Assembly: GCF_000215935.2 (NCBI RefSeq)
Contig: NZ_AFNU02000008.1
Coordinates: 1 to 64,000, forward strand
Source: Haloplasma contractile SSD-17B
GTDB lineage: Bacteria > Bacillota_I > Bacilli_A > Haloplasmatales > Haloplasmataceae
DNA length: 64,000 nucleotides
Direction: 5' to 3'
The notes beneath the pieces are model-generated. The model worked only from the letters and a program-made list of their open reading frames with translations. It had not been told where the DNA came from and did no database searches. The position numbers and the translations under genes were made by a program. The stretch's first letter is position 1; the number at the start of each line of letters is the position of its first letter. This document shows, piece by piece, positions 25,173 to 34,870 of the stretch.

Positions 25173-26558
25173 TTAATTTAATGGTTTCAATCTTGCTGTA
25201 AAATGTCTTAGTACGGGTGGTTCGTACTCAAAATCAAGTCCAACTAATGAATCGCGCCGTTTATAGACTTCTATAACCGCATTAGCCACAACATCTAGGT
25301 GCTTGTAAGTATACGTTCGTCTTGGAATTGTTAAACGCATCAATTCAAGTGGGCTTTCCAAGTTTTCTAACGTATCAGGGTCACGTCCTAGTAGGAAAGA
25401 TCCAATTTCAACTGGGCGAACACCTGCTTCAAGATAAACCTCATTGCATACTGCCTGTGCGGGGAATTGATGATACGGAATATGAGGGCAAAACTTTTTA
25501 CAATCCACGAATACTGCATGTCCCCCGGTAGGATATTGAATTGGAACACCAGCTTCGCGTAATTTGTCTCCAAGGTAGCGTACCTGATCGAGTCTGTGTT
25601 GTAAGAAGTCTTCACTTAATGCTTCTTGTAATCCAACGGCTAACGCCTCCATGTCACGACCAGCTAAACCACCGTATGTAGGGAATCCTTCCATTGGTAC
25701 AATGTAGGTACGACACTTTTGATATAACTCGTAGTCATCCTTGATGGCAATGAATCCACCGATGTTAACAAGACCATCTTTTTTAGCACTCATTAAGAAA
25801 CTATCTCCGTAACTAAAGGTTTCCTTGGCAATTTCCTTAATCGATTTCTCGCTGTAACCTTCTTCGCGTTGTTTTACAAAATAGGCATTCTCTGCATATC
25901 TAGCTCCATCGATAATCGTAGTAATTCCATACTTATTTGCAATTTCTTTTGTTTTACGAAGGTTATTCATACTAACGGGTTGACCACCTGCTGAGTTATT
26001 CGTTACCGTTAAGATAATCCCTGCAATATTTTCAGCACCTTTTTCCCGGATGGTTCCTTCTAATTTCTCTAAATCAAAGTTTCCCTTAAACGGATGATAA
26101 TTTACTGTATCAAAGCACTCGTCAATTACAACATCGATTGCACGTGCTCCTGCTAATTCGACATGAGCACGCGTTGTATCAAAGTGCATATTACTGATAA
26201 AATACATTCCCTCTCGCTTAACGAGTTGAGGAAGCATCACTTGTTCAGCACCTCGTCCTTGATGAGCTGGAATTACATATTTATAGTTAGTGATATCCTG
26301 TACAACACCTTCTAGTCGATAAAAACTACGGCTCCCTGCGTATGCTTCATCGCCTTGCATAAGTGCTCCCCATTGGAAGTGACTCATAGCACCAGTACCA
26401 CTATCTGTTAATAAATCAATATAAACATCTTCACTGCGAAGTGCAAAAGGATTATAGCCTGCTTCTTTAAGTCGCTCTTTACGTTCTTCATTTGTTGTCA
26501 TCTTAATTGGCTCTACCATTTTAATACGGTAGGGTGGTGCAACATACTTATTGTCCAT
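25173..26558 (-). CDS. tnaA: Tryptophanase
   Basis: 461 residues of the beta-eliminating lyase family. [32 protein letters not shown] and [10 protein letters not shown]-like [10 protein letters not shown] are present, and [13 protein letters not shown] holds the PLP lysine. [12 protein letters not shown] is the tryptophanase-type C-terminal element; tyrosine phenol-lyase has a different sequence there. It splits tryptophan into indole, pyruvate and ammonia. ATG 26558 follows AAAGGGGG by 8 bases. A cre-like site at 26595-26608 sits just downstream of the -10, consistent with carbon catabolite repression. I found no obvious TnaC-type leader. Confidence 0.93.
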   Translation of the reverse strand: MDNKYVAPPYRIKMVEPIKMTTNEERKERLKEAGYNPFALRSEDVYIDLLTDSGTGAMSHFQWGALMQGDEAYAGSRSFYRLEGVVQDITNYKYVIPAHQGRGAEQVMLPQLVKREGMYFISNMHFDTTRAHVELAGARAIDVVIDECFDTVNYHPFKGNFDLEKLEGTIREKGAENIAGIILTVTNNSAGGQPVSMNNLRKTKEIANKYGITTIIDGARYAENAYFVKQREEGYSEKSIKEIAKETFSYGDSFLMSAKKDGLVNIGGFIAIKDDYELYQKCRTYIVPMEGFPTYGGLAGRDMEALAVGLQEALSEDFLQHRLDQVRYLGDKLREAGVPIQYPTGGHAVFVDCKKFCPHIPYHQFPAQAVCNEVYLEAGVRPVEIGSFLLGRDPDTLENLESPLELMRLTIPRRTYTYKHLDVVANAVIEVYKRRDSLVGLDFEYEPPVLRHFTARLKPLN

Positions 26559-26594
26559 ACGATTTCCCCCTTTAAATATATTAGTCAACTAAAA

Positions 26595-26619
26595 ATAAAA
26601 CGCTTACACTATCATTATA
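26595..26619 (-). promoter_or_regulatory. tnaA promoter -10 with overlapping cre-like site
   Basis: On the minus strand TATAAT (26619-26614) is followed by TGTAAGCGTTTTAT (26608-26595), matching 12 of 14 positions of the cre consensus TGNAANCGNWWNCA. Position near the start point fits CcpA repression. Confidence 0.5.
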
Positions 26620-27063
26620 ACAAATAGTGACTGGAAATATAATACATTTTTAGGATTAAATTAAACAAGGAATAAAAGAGGGACGTTTAATAGTTTCTGG
26701 TAATGTATTGACTATTTTTTTAAGATACTAATATTGTTGAAGATATATACAAATAATCTGTTGATTAAAGTTAGCGGACTCAAGTGTTGAGCGAAAAATA
26801 ATTGTTATTTATTCGTATAATGTTAAACTTGATACCGTTGTTTACGAGATGGAGAATTGTTAAAGTAACTAAGAATGGGATTAAAGTGATGCATGTTAAA
26901 ATAATGCATCTTTTTTATGTTTTTAATAATTTAATATAGTAATACTTACGTAGTTTGTCCTATTTCATAACACCATTTTAGGTAACATCATAGTAATCGT
27001 TTAGGAGATATTGTTGTGAACTCATAAACTAATTATAATAAACCTAAAAAAAGGAGGGATAGG
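26620..27063. other. Intergenic region between tnaA and the OmpL47-type gene
   Basis: No gene is recognised. A TATAAT at 26816-26821 and a hairpin with T6 at 26888-26916 (GATGCAT/ATGCATC) on the + strand could delimit a short transcript of about 90 bases with no ORF of note. The strong ribosome binding site AAAGGAGGG lies at about 27050. Confidence 0.4.
26888..26916 (+). terminator. Hairpin with T-tract in an intergenic region
   Basis: GATGCAT (26888-26894) and ATGCATC (26904-26910) followed by six T. No annotated + strand gene ends upstream, suggesting a small RNA or remnant. Confidence 0.55.
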
Positions 27064-27663
27064 ATGGAAACAAACGATACCGAAAAAACGCATATTTACA
27101 GAACAAGTATATGGCGCTCACTTTTACCAATCACAACTATTGAACGAATCGGAAACAGAGGAGAACTGAATTGGTTTAACTCAGATGTACAAATACATTT
27201 AAAACCGCTCACAAAACAAATAAAATTAAAAGCTATTAGGTACAGCTTTGATAAAAAGAATTGGAAAAGGTACGTAGAACCATTTACAGTCAGTCATGAA
27301 GGAATTACAACACTTTATTACTATGGAATCGATTATAAAAATAAGCATGAAACAATTAACAAAGTTGAGATTAAAATTGATAAAGAATCACCTAAAACGG
27401 AAGCGAGGTTATTAGGGAAGAAAGACGATGACGGTTTTTATACCTCTTGCGTACAAGTTGAATTATCGGTAACCAGTGACCCATTAAAGTCAGGATTAAA
27501 AACAACTGAGTATAGCTTAGACGGTGAAGCGTTTAGTATATACCTAAGACCATTTTACATTGAAGAAATGGGAATCACGAGGATCTACTATAGAAGTGTT
27601 GACCTTGCAGGGAATAAGGAACAAGTAAAAGAACTAATTATAAAAATTAAGGCACTACTATAA
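27064..27663 (+). CDS. Two-repeat OmpL47-type beta-domain protein
   Basis: 199 residues without a signal peptide. Two copies of an OmpL47-like repeat are visible. The first (about 37-105) has NWFNSDVQIHL, then Y-S-F-D-K-K-N-W and T-T-L-Y-Y-Y-G-I-D. The second (about 112-198) has FYTSCVQVELSV, Y-S-L-D-G-E-A-F and YYRSVDLAGN. These repeats are common in secreted surface proteins, so a cytoplasmic form with no export signal is odd. An AAAGGAGGGATAGG stands just before the ATG. Function unknown. Confidence 0.75.
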   Translation: METNDTEKTHIYRTSIWRSLLPITTIERIGNRGELNWFNSDVQIHLKPLTKQIKLKAIRYSFDKKNWKRYVEPFTVSHEGITTLYYYGIDYKNKHETINKVEIKIDKESPKTEARLLGKKDDDGFYTSCVQVELSVTSDPLKSGLKTTEYSLDGEAFSIYLRPFYIEEMGITRIYYRSVDLAGNKEQVKELIIKIKALL

Positions 27664-27810
27664 AGTAAGTGTTATATCAATATATGTTGTATCACAGAAT
27701 ACATCTGATAGCATTATAAATACAGCAGACTAATATAGCTGTTTTAGGCACAAAACCAATAGCCTCTCCATATTATAAAGGTGAATGTAATTAAAGGGAG
27801 AGGTTTTGTT

Positions 27811-30336
27811 ATGTGCAAAAAATCCGTCTTTAGCGATGAGTTAAAGTATTTTATGCCTGAAGAGGCAGAATTAATAGAGGTTACCGAACATAAAAAGAAT
27901 GATAAACCGAGTGATGATGCGACTAAGGCTTTAGAGACCATTTTAAACATCCCCTTAATAAAGGAAGCAGATTTGGATGGGGATGGGGAAAAGGAGATAG
28001 TTGGTGCCTATAAAGTAAACAACATTAGTTTTATTATTGTCATAAAATTAATCGAAAATAACTATTATAAAATTGCTGACTTTGAAGGCGATTACGATGA
28101 TATCTCTTACTTGAATGTAGCTCCAATCACAAAATCAGATAAAGATAATTTAGTAATCGGTTATAACGAAGATGATTCTAATAAACTCTCAGTATTGGAT
28201 TTTAAAACTGATGGTACAATTAACGAGATTGTTGATCATGATTTATATTTTGATGATATTTGCATCGATAATTTGACCTGTTATCGTAATAAAGATGATC
28301 AATCAAAGCCAAATGAAATTGCAATGTGGAAAACAAATGCAAGAGGTAAGGAACAACTAAGTGTCTATCGTTATAAAAAGGGAAAACTTGTACTTGCATT
28401 AGATGCCTATAATCATTATAAAGATAAACGACAGACAAGAACAGCTAAAAATACAGGAAATGATTCGGTAACCGATGCACTAGATTCCTTAGACTTAATC
28501 GAACCCTATGAAAAAAAAGATATTTTAGGAAAAGATAAGAAGGAGTTATTATGTACCTCAGAAGAGACTATTTCTGAAATGAAAGACAGTGTAAAAACAC
28601 GTGAGAATAGGGATAACCATCTATATCCTGCTAGACAAAAAACAAAAAAGGGTATTAAATGGGGATATATAAATAATCAGGGTAAATTTGAAATAAAACC
28701 AACTTATGAAACAGCCTTTGACTTTGATGAATCTGGTTTAGCAGTTGTTCAGAAAGAACGTAATTGGGGTGTCATTAATAAGAAAGGAAACTTCGTGATC
28801 AAGCCAAAGTTTCAAGGATTGTCACCGTTTATAGAGAAGCGAGCAGTTGCAATTGACAAAGAAGGATTTAATCTGATTAATCTAGAGGGTAAAGTATTAA
28901 CAAACCGAGCTTATGATTACATGAATCCTCCTTCGAATGAACGGGTGCTTGTTACAGTAAAGGGAAATGGTGCACAGTTTGATTATGGTTACCTTGATAT
29001 GCAGGGAGAAGAAGTGATTCCACCACAATTTGATATGGCGACTGACTTTCACAATCAGAAAGCGATTGTAAGGGTCGACAAGAATACATTTGCATTAATT
29101 GACAAACAGGGAAATACACTTCATCAATATAATGGATTTTATATTGGTGAACTCAATAACAATCGTTTAGTTTATCAAAAAGAACAAGGATCTCCGTTTG
29201 GGTATTTGAATGAAAAGGGAGACGTTGCTATTAAACCGCAATTCAAAATGGGATTCCCATTTGTGGATCAGGTTGCAATCGTTGCTGTACAAGAAGGAGA
29301 AAGGCGATATCTAGGTGTTATTGACAAGCAGGGTAATTATGTTCTAAAACCAGAATATAATGACATGTTCCCACTTTATAAAAACAGGTTAGCAGTTGGT
29401 AAGGCTAGAGATCCTAAACGTCCGTACTTAGGATCTAAATATGCTATAGCAGATACATCAGGTAACATGCTAACTGACTATAAATTTAGTAATGTAACAC
29501 CCTTTGAAGAAAAGTATGCATCTGCATACGATGAACAACAAACCTATTTTATAAATAAACAGGGAAAAAAAGTGTCAAGCCTTCCTGTCTTAGAAGGAAC
29601 GGGTTATTTATCATTTGCAAATAGCCTAATCCTTGCTGAAATAGATAATCGAATGCTTTACCTAGACAAGGATGGAACAATAGTTTGGGAACAAAAATCT
29701 ACAATCGATATTTCACAGGACGTCAGAGTTAAAGATGAGAAGTTTAAACATAGTAAAGATCATATTGTGTATTATCCTCAGTTCAAAGGAATGGACAACA
29801 AAAAGGTACAAGAAAACATGAATAATCGACTTCAAAAGCTAGGTGTTGTGAAACGAAATCAAAACCAGTTTGAAGAATATGATTATAACTATTACAGTGA
29901 TTACAGCGTAATTAGTGTAAATAATGATTTGGTTGAATTAGAGTTTAATAGCTATAACTTGGTGAATGGACAACAGAGAGGTGTTCCGTTCAGATATAAT
30001 GCTCATGTAGATATAGGAACTGGTAAATTTTATGAATTAAGTGATTTATTTAAGCCAGAGAGTGATTATGTCACGAAAATCAGTAAGGAGATAAAGGAAC
30101 AAATCGAATTTGCAGGTGACGCGTTAGGTATTTATAAGGAAGCGTATAAAGGAATTGACTTTAATCAACCGTTCTACATTGATGGAGAAGACCTTTATAT
30201 TTATTTTTATATCTACTCAATAGCGCCTAAAGATGCAGGATATCCTACCTTTAGAATACCACTTAGTAAACTTGATGACATCATCGATCATAAGGGAGAC
30301 TTCTATGCAGCTCTTAAAGGCTATCGAGTTCTATAA
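27811..30336 (+). CDS. WG-repeat protein with C-terminal DUF3298-like domain
   Basis: About 841 residues. The N-terminal part (~45-200) has an EF-like D-L-D-G-D-G-E-K-E-I element. About residues 280-560 contain some eight WG repeats (for example WGYINNQGKFEIKP, WGVINKKGNFVIKP, GYLNEKGDVAIKP). The C-terminal ~150 residues resemble DUF3298 (AHVDIGTGKFYELSDLF), seen in RsiV and PdaC. No signal peptide or membrane segment is visible although DUF3298 is usually extracytoplasmic. ATG 27811 follows AAAGGGAGAGG. A paralog lies at 31705-34188. Role unknown; WG repeats are thought to mediate binding. Confidence 0.82.
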   Translation: MCKKSVFSDELKYFMPEEAELIEVTEHKKNDKPSDDATKALETILNIPLIKEADLDGDGEKEIVGAYKVNNISFIIVIKLIENNYYKIADFEGDYDDISYLNVAPITKSDKDNLVIGYNEDDSNKLSVLDFKTDGTINEIVDHDLYFDDICIDNLTCYRNKDDQSKPNEIAMWKTNARGKEQLSVYRYKKGKLVLALDAYNHYKDKRQTRTAKNTGNDSVTDALDSLDLIEPYEKKDILGKDKKELLCTSEETISEMKDSVKTRENRDNHLYPARQKTKKGIKWGYINNQGKFEIKPTYETAFDFDESGLAVVQKERNWGVINKKGNFVIKPKFQGLSPFIEKRAVAIDKEGFNLINLEGKVLTNRAYDYMNPPSNERVLVTVKGNGAQFDYGYLDMQGEEVIPPQFDMATDFHNQKAIVRVDKNTFALIDKQGNTLHQYNGFYIGELNNNRLVYQKEQGSPFGYLNEKGDVAIKPQFKMGFPFVDQVAIVAVQEGERRYLGVIDKQGNYVLKPEYNDMFPLYKNRLAVGKARDPKRPYLGSKYAIADTSGNMLTDYKFSNVTPFEEKYASAYDEQQTYFINKQGKKVSSLPVLEGTGYLSFANSLILAEIDNRMLYLDKDGTIVWEQKSTIDISQDVRVKDEKFKHSKDHIVYYPQFKGMDNKKVQENMNNRLQKLGVVKRNQNQFEEYDYNYYSDYSVISVNNDLVELEFNSYNLVNGQQRGVPFRYNAHVDIGTGKFYELSDLFKPESDYVTKISKEIKEQIEFAGDALGIYKEAYKGIDFNQPFYIDGEDLYIYFYIYSIAPKDAGYPTFRIPLSKLDDIIDHKGDFYAALKGYRVL

Positions 30337-30361
30337 TAAATATTTAATCATACAATTATCC

Positions 30362-30399
30362 AAAAAACCAGGTTACTCGTAGGTGAGTCCTGGTTTTTT
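30362..30399 (+). terminator. Rho-independent terminator after the first WG-repeat gene
   Basis: AAAACCAGG-t-TACTC and G-T-G-A-G-T-c-CCTGGTTTT pair, followed by T6. Confidence 0.8.
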
Positions 30400-30508
30400 A
30401 GTTTTAATTTATACTTAATAAATAAATTGTAAAAAAGTAGTAGTAAGTACTTGATACTATGAGAAAATAGATTATAATCATTATAAAACATGTATTAGGA
30501 GGGTTACG

Positions 30509-31354
30509 ATGAGTATAGAACTGAACACGTTTGAAAATCTTGAATTATTCAAAGAACGAGAACGATCTTTTTTATACAACAAAGAGATTATTAACGGATT
30601 GATGATTGGATTATTAGAACGATTAGAACATGATTTAGAGATCAATTATATGGCAGAGATTGTAAAGGATGGAGAACCTATAGTAGTGATTCTACAAACG
30701 CATCCGAAACAAGCGATATTCGCATATGCTGACGAAATCAAAAGCAAGGACCTAAAAGAGGCAGCACGTTTAATCGTAAATGACTATCCTGAGTTACCTG
30801 GTGTAATCGGAGAACGAGACATTACATTAGAGCTAGGAGCGTATATAGCGAGGCTTAGGGACCGTGATTCTGTGATTGCTATGAAGCAACGTATTTATAG
30901 ACTAGATCAAGTGGAACAACCTGCTGATTTTAGTGGTGCGACATTTAAAAAAGTAAGCATGGAAGATAACGATTTAGTTGCCGATTTTATTTGTGACTTT
31001 TTTATTGTTGCGGGTGAAGAGATAAACAAAGAAGAAGCGTTGAAAAAAGCAAAACAAAACATTGAATCAGGTTACTTATATGGATGGTATGTTGATGACA
31101 AACTCGTATCAATTTGTAATTCAAGTAGAAAAACAAAAACCGCGAGAACGGTTAGTCTGGTGTATACACCAAAAGAGGAACGTAAGAAAGGCTATGCTTC
31201 AAATCAAGTGGCGGCTTTCTCACAGCTTTTATTAGACGAGGGTAATCAAACCTGTGTACTCTATACGGATCTTAAAAATAAAACATCAAACAAAATCTAT
31301 CAAGCAATCGGTTACAAACCGGTATGTGATTCAATACTGATTCATTTAAAATAG
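30509..31354 (+). CDS. GNAT-family acetyltransferase
   Basis: 281 residues. The C-terminal GNAT fold starts at about 135 (F-K-K-V-S-M-E-D). It has the acetyl-CoA loop TPKEERKKGYASNQVAAFSQ and the closing motif N-K-I-Y-Q-A-I-G-Y-K-P-V. The N-terminal 130 residues resemble the substrate-side domain found in related two-part Bacillota acetyltransferases. Located between two WG-repeat paralogs but with its own ribosome binding site (AGGAGGG). Substrate unknown. Confidence 0.85.
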   Translation: MSIELNTFENLELFKERERSFLYNKEIINGLMIGLLERLEHDLEINYMAEIVKDGEPIVVILQTHPKQAIFAYADEIKSKDLKEAARLIVNDYPELPGVIGERDITLELGAYIARLRDRDSVIAMKQRIYRLDQVEQPADFSGATFKKVSMEDNDLVADFICDFFIVAGEEINKEEALKKAKQNIESGYLYGWYVDDKLVSICNSSRKTKTARTVSLVYTPKEERKKGYASNQVAAFSQLLLDEGNQTCVLYTDLKNKTSNKIYQAIGYKPVCDSILIHLK

Positions 31355-31704
31355 TGTAGTGGTAATCATCATAAATCTATTATTTAAAATAATTGAATAG
31401 AAGAAACTAACGTAATTTTGTAATAATCTGTCATATCTACTAGACATTCGTCATATTATTATAGTGACATAACTATGAGTTACTTACATACGACCAGCCT
31501 TTCATTATAAGGATCCCCATCCCTTGAGCACTCTTTAGGGAGTGCTCTTTCTTTTTTTGAGAAGTGCTTTTATGATAGTTACTATTTAATGTGATTAAAA
31601 ACCTAAATATTACGCCTAACTAATTGATTTGTTTAGGCAAACTGCACTCTGCTCCGTATGATATAGTGAATGATAAATTTACTATGAAAATGGGGCGTTT
31701 TTAT
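31355..31704. other. Intergenic region before the second WG-repeat gene
   Basis: Contains a strong terminator at 31526-31558, which is 171 bases after the acetyltransferase stop. A TAGACA at 31441 and AT-rich -10-like sequences near 31454-31464 might start a short RNA ending there. Nothing else recognised. Confidence 0.4.
31526..31558 (+). terminator. Rho-independent terminator
   Basis: GAGCACTC (31526-31533) and GAGTGCTC (31540-31547) form an 8-bp stem with a T-rich tail. Confidence 0.85.
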
Positions 31705-34188
31705 ATGGAAAAAGATGAATTTTTAAAACATTTAATAAAGGGGTATTTGCCGGAGGGTGCGACCTTACTTGTAATGGATCAACCCTATGATTATAAAATG
31801 ATTGGATCAGGGAGTCTTGATGAGGATGATGTGAAAGAAGTCGTAGCAGCATATGAGTTTAATAATCACTGTTATATACTTATTTTAAAATACACGGATC
31901 AAAAATGGAATGTTATAGAGACAATCGATATGGGAGAGTATGAGGTGTCTTATCTCAAAGTCGCTTCCGTAACTTCAAAAACAAAAAGCAGTATTATCTT
32001 GGGACTAAAGCTTAATAACAACTGTTCGAAACTACAAATTATTGATTATACCAAAAATAATACATTTAAGAAGTTAATCAATCAGGATATAATCTATAAT
32101 GAAATAGATGTTTACGATATGGAGGGCGAGAAGTCTACTGATGGTAAGGTAGAAATTGCATTGTGGAAGAAAGATGAAAAGGAAGCTTACGATGTAAACA
32201 TATATAGATGGAGTAAAACACAGTTGACTTATGCAATTGATGTTTATAAATCGTACTTTAAGACCGTAATGAAGTACTATAGAGATTTAGTTGATCGTGA
32301 ACCTGATGAATCGATTTATTGGTTTTATCTAGCGTTAGCTTACTTGAAGTTAGATCAAAAAGATCATGCTATAAAGTCTATAGATAAAGCCTTGATGTTA
32401 GAGAATCCTTATCCTTCCGAGTCTTATTTGAAATCATTGAAAGATATGACAACTCGTAGAGGAATGAATAGGGCATTAAAACTATACCCGGCATCAAAAC
32501 GAACCACATCGGGTACAAAGTGGGGGTATATTAATCAAGATGGAAAGTTTGTGATCAAACCAATCTATCAAAATACAAAAGAATTTGATAAATTTACAGG
32601 GCTCGCGGTTGTTAAAGAAGATTCTTATTTAGGTTTGATTGATCGATTCGGAAACTATGTGATTAAACCTAAGTTTCTAGAAATCAATGGATTTAGTGAA
32701 GGCTTAGCCATCGTAGTTGATGAAGAGGGTTTTAAGGTAACCGATGAAACCGGAACAATTATCACAAATCAGGTCTACGATTTCATCGGTAACTACAGTG
32801 AGAAGCGGGCAGTTTTTCGTATTACTAGTGATGAAGGTGAGGCCTTATATGGGTATCTTGATGAACAAGGAAACGAAGTGATTGAAGCGAGTTACTTAGA
32901 TGCAAATGATTTCTATGAGGAAAGAGCAGTTGTTAAAATTGAAGATAATCAATTTGGACTTATTACACCAAAGAATCAGGTGATTGAACGCTATGATTAT
33001 AATTACGTAGGCCCTTATGCTTCAGAGGATAAATTAATATTTAAAAAAGACAAATCAAAAAAGTATGGCTATATAAGCACTGCAGGAGCGATTGTTTTAC
33101 CAGCAACGTACAGTGACGCTAATCCATTTAAGGACAGCCGAGCTATTGTAAACATGTCATCAAAAAAGAATAAGTATGGAGTTATTAATTCAAAAGGAGA
33201 CTTTGTCATTAAGCCAGAATACTTTGAACTTAAGAATTTAGGTGAGGGGCGCTTTGCAGTAGGAAAAGCGATTGATGACGATCAGCCTTATCGTGGAACG
33301 CGTTATGCAATAGCAGATCAAGACGGCAACTTCTTGACAAACTTCACTTATTACAATGTATCAGATTATAAGGATTGGATTGCCACGGCCTACGATGTAC
33401 GCGATACATTCTTTATTAATATGAGTGGTGGTGTAATGAGCGCTCTGCCAATTGTTGTGGGTAGCGGTACCTTAGACTATCTTAATCAATTAATTAAGGC
33501 AGAAGTTGATTATAGAACCTCTTATTTAACTCCAAGGGATGACATCATTTATGAGCAGAATAAAGAAGTACCATTATCCAAACGAAAAACATTTGTCGTA
33601 GAAGAGAAGTATAGACCAAATATGGACTATCTCGTATACTATCCACAAATTAAAGGGTTACCCAATCATCTAACAGAACAAATTGTGAACGAACGACTCG
33701 AAGAAGAAAGTAAGGCAGATGAAGCGGTGCCAAGCGACATGCTACTCAATTATACATTATATGGCGATTTTGAAATCATATTTAATCATAAACAATTGGT
33801 CACGATTGTAATTACGACCTATAAATATGAATTTGGTAGTGCACACGGAGTAACAGAACAGTTCTATGCCCATATAGACCTTAAAACAGGACGGTTTTAT
33901 AAACTAGGGGATTTATTTAAAAAGAATAGTGACTATAAAGGTAAGATTGAAACGATGATAAAAGAACAGGTCGAAGAAACGGAACAGTATGATTATGTGT
34001 TTGAAGATGCTGACTTTTTCATTAAAGATGATCAGATATTCGCCTTAGATCAAAATACATTGACCATTTATTATAAACCTTATGAGATTGCACCGTATGT
34101 AGCAGGATTTCCTTCCTTTACAGTACCATTTAGTGACATAGATTCTATAATTAATAAGAAAGGTGAATTTTACAAATCGTTTAATTAA
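31705..34188 (+). CDS. WG-repeat protein with TPR insert and C-terminal DUF3298-like domain
   Basis: About 827 residues, paralog of the protein at 27811-30336. It differs by a TPR-like helical hairpin (about 192-245; YWFYLALAYLKLDQKDHAIK) before the WG repeats (about 272-570; WGYINQDGKFVIKP, GVINSKGDFVIKP and others). The C-terminus is DUF3298-like (AHIDLKTGRFYKLGDLF). No export signal is seen. ATG 31705 aligns with the start of the paralog and has GGGG nine bases upstream; the frame is open back to 31624 without better sites. The two copies likely arose by duplication. Function unknown. Confidence 0.82.
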   Translation: MEKDEFLKHLIKGYLPEGATLLVMDQPYDYKMIGSGSLDEDDVKEVVAAYEFNNHCYILILKYTDQKWNVIETIDMGEYEVSYLKVASVTSKTKSSIILGLKLNNNCSKLQIIDYTKNNTFKKLINQDIIYNEIDVYDMEGEKSTDGKVEIALWKKDEKEAYDVNIYRWSKTQLTYAIDVYKSYFKTVMKYYRDLVDREPDESIYWFYLALAYLKLDQKDHAIKSIDKALMLENPYPSESYLKSLKDMTTRRGMNRALKLYPASKRTTSGTKWGYINQDGKFVIKPIYQNTKEFDKFTGLAVVKEDSYLGLIDRFGNYVIKPKFLEINGFSEGLAIVVDEEGFKVTDETGTIITNQVYDFIGNYSEKRAVFRITSDEGEALYGYLDEQGNEVIEASYLDANDFYEERAVVKIEDNQFGLITPKNQVIERYDYNYVGPYASEDKLIFKKDKSKKYGYISTAGAIVLPATYSDANPFKDSRAIVNMSSKKNKYGVINSKGDFVIKPEYFELKNLGEGRFAVGKAIDDDQPYRGTRYAIADQDGNFLTNFTYYNVSDYKDWIATAYDVRDTFFINMSGGVMSALPIVVGSGTLDYLNQLIKAEVDYRTSYLTPRDDIIYEQNKEVPLSKRKTFVVEEKYRPNMDYLVYYPQIKGLPNHLTEQIVNERLEEESKADEAVPSDMLLNYTLYGDFEIIFNHKQLVTIVITTYKYEFGSAHGVTEQFYAHIDLKTGRFYKLGDLFKKNSDYKGKIETMIKEQVEETEQYDYVFEDADFFIKDDQIFALDQNTLTIYYKPYEIAPYVAGFPSFTVPFSDIDSIINKKGEFYKSFN

Positions 34189-34249
34189 AAAAATGAGACA
34201 CTTTATGAACAGATTTATCATAAACTAGTATAGTTTGGTAACTATCTTT

Positions 34250-34286
34250 GAGGATGCACCGAATTTAAATTGTGCATTCTCTTTTT
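34250..34286 (+). terminator. Rho-independent terminator after the second WG-repeat gene
   Basis: GAGGATGCAC and GTGCATTCTC pair with one mismatch, followed by T5. Confidence 0.75.
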
Positions 34287-34542
34287 AATGAGAAAAATTT
34301 TGTTATGTGAAATAAGTATAAAATTATGGAAAATCGATCATATGTCTTTAAAATAAAGGGAAAACAGTTTATAATAAGAATAGTAAATGATGTCGATATT
34401 TGTACGGTGAAAACACAAGAAAAAATATGTTATTTATAGTATAATTATAAATAAGATTTCATATATGTTTATTATGGACTTTTATATGTAAATACACAAA
34501 TAATCTACAGACGAAACTAAACGATAAACTAGGGGGTATACT
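34287..34542. other. AT-rich intergenic region
   Basis: Very AT-rich, no gene or clear repeat seen. It likely holds the promoter of the small gene at 34543. Confidence 0.4.
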
Positions 34543-34719
34543 ATGTACGATTTTGATGTACAAGTTAAAACGAAACCGAAAGGTGATTTCCTCATTGTAA
34601 CGAGCAACAATGATGTGATCTATTTTAAAGTAGAAAACGAAGAACCAGAACAAAAGGATTTAGATGAAATTGTAGATTTAATTCGTGACGAATTAACTAC
34701 AAGTCAAGATGTATGCTAA
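34543..34719 (+). CDS. Small hypothetical protein (58 residues)
   Basis: ATG 34543 to TAA 34717, preceded by AGGGGG eight bases upstream. The product is acidic and soluble. The first half looks beta-stranded (MYDFDVQVKTKPKGDFLIVT) and the second half helical (EPEQKDLDEIVDLIRDELTT). Codon use matches the neighbours, and a likely terminator follows at 34749-34789, so this is probably a real gene. Family not recognised. Confidence 0.7.
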   Translation: MYDFDVQVKTKPKGDFLIVTSNNDVIYFKVENEEPEQKDLDEIVDLIRDELTTSQDVC

Positions 34720-34748
34720 CTTAAATTAATTAAATAGTTATAAATAAA

Positions 34749-34789
34749 CCATATCGTATACACATCTGTGTGTCGGTATGTTTTTTTTT
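34749..34789 (+). terminator. Probable terminator after the small gene
   Basis: CATATCG...ACACA and TGTGTCGGTATG pair with a bulge, then nine T. Confidence 0.6.
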
Positions 34790-34870
34790 GCATAAATTCA
34801 TAACATGGTAAAATTATCCAGTAATATTTGTTATAATAGTTATAAATGAAAAAAATAGTGGAGGGTAATT

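Noticed and set aside
34459-34653. Minus-strand ORF of 64 codons
   Set aside because: It is antisense to the better supported 58-residue gene at 34543-34719 and has no good start site.
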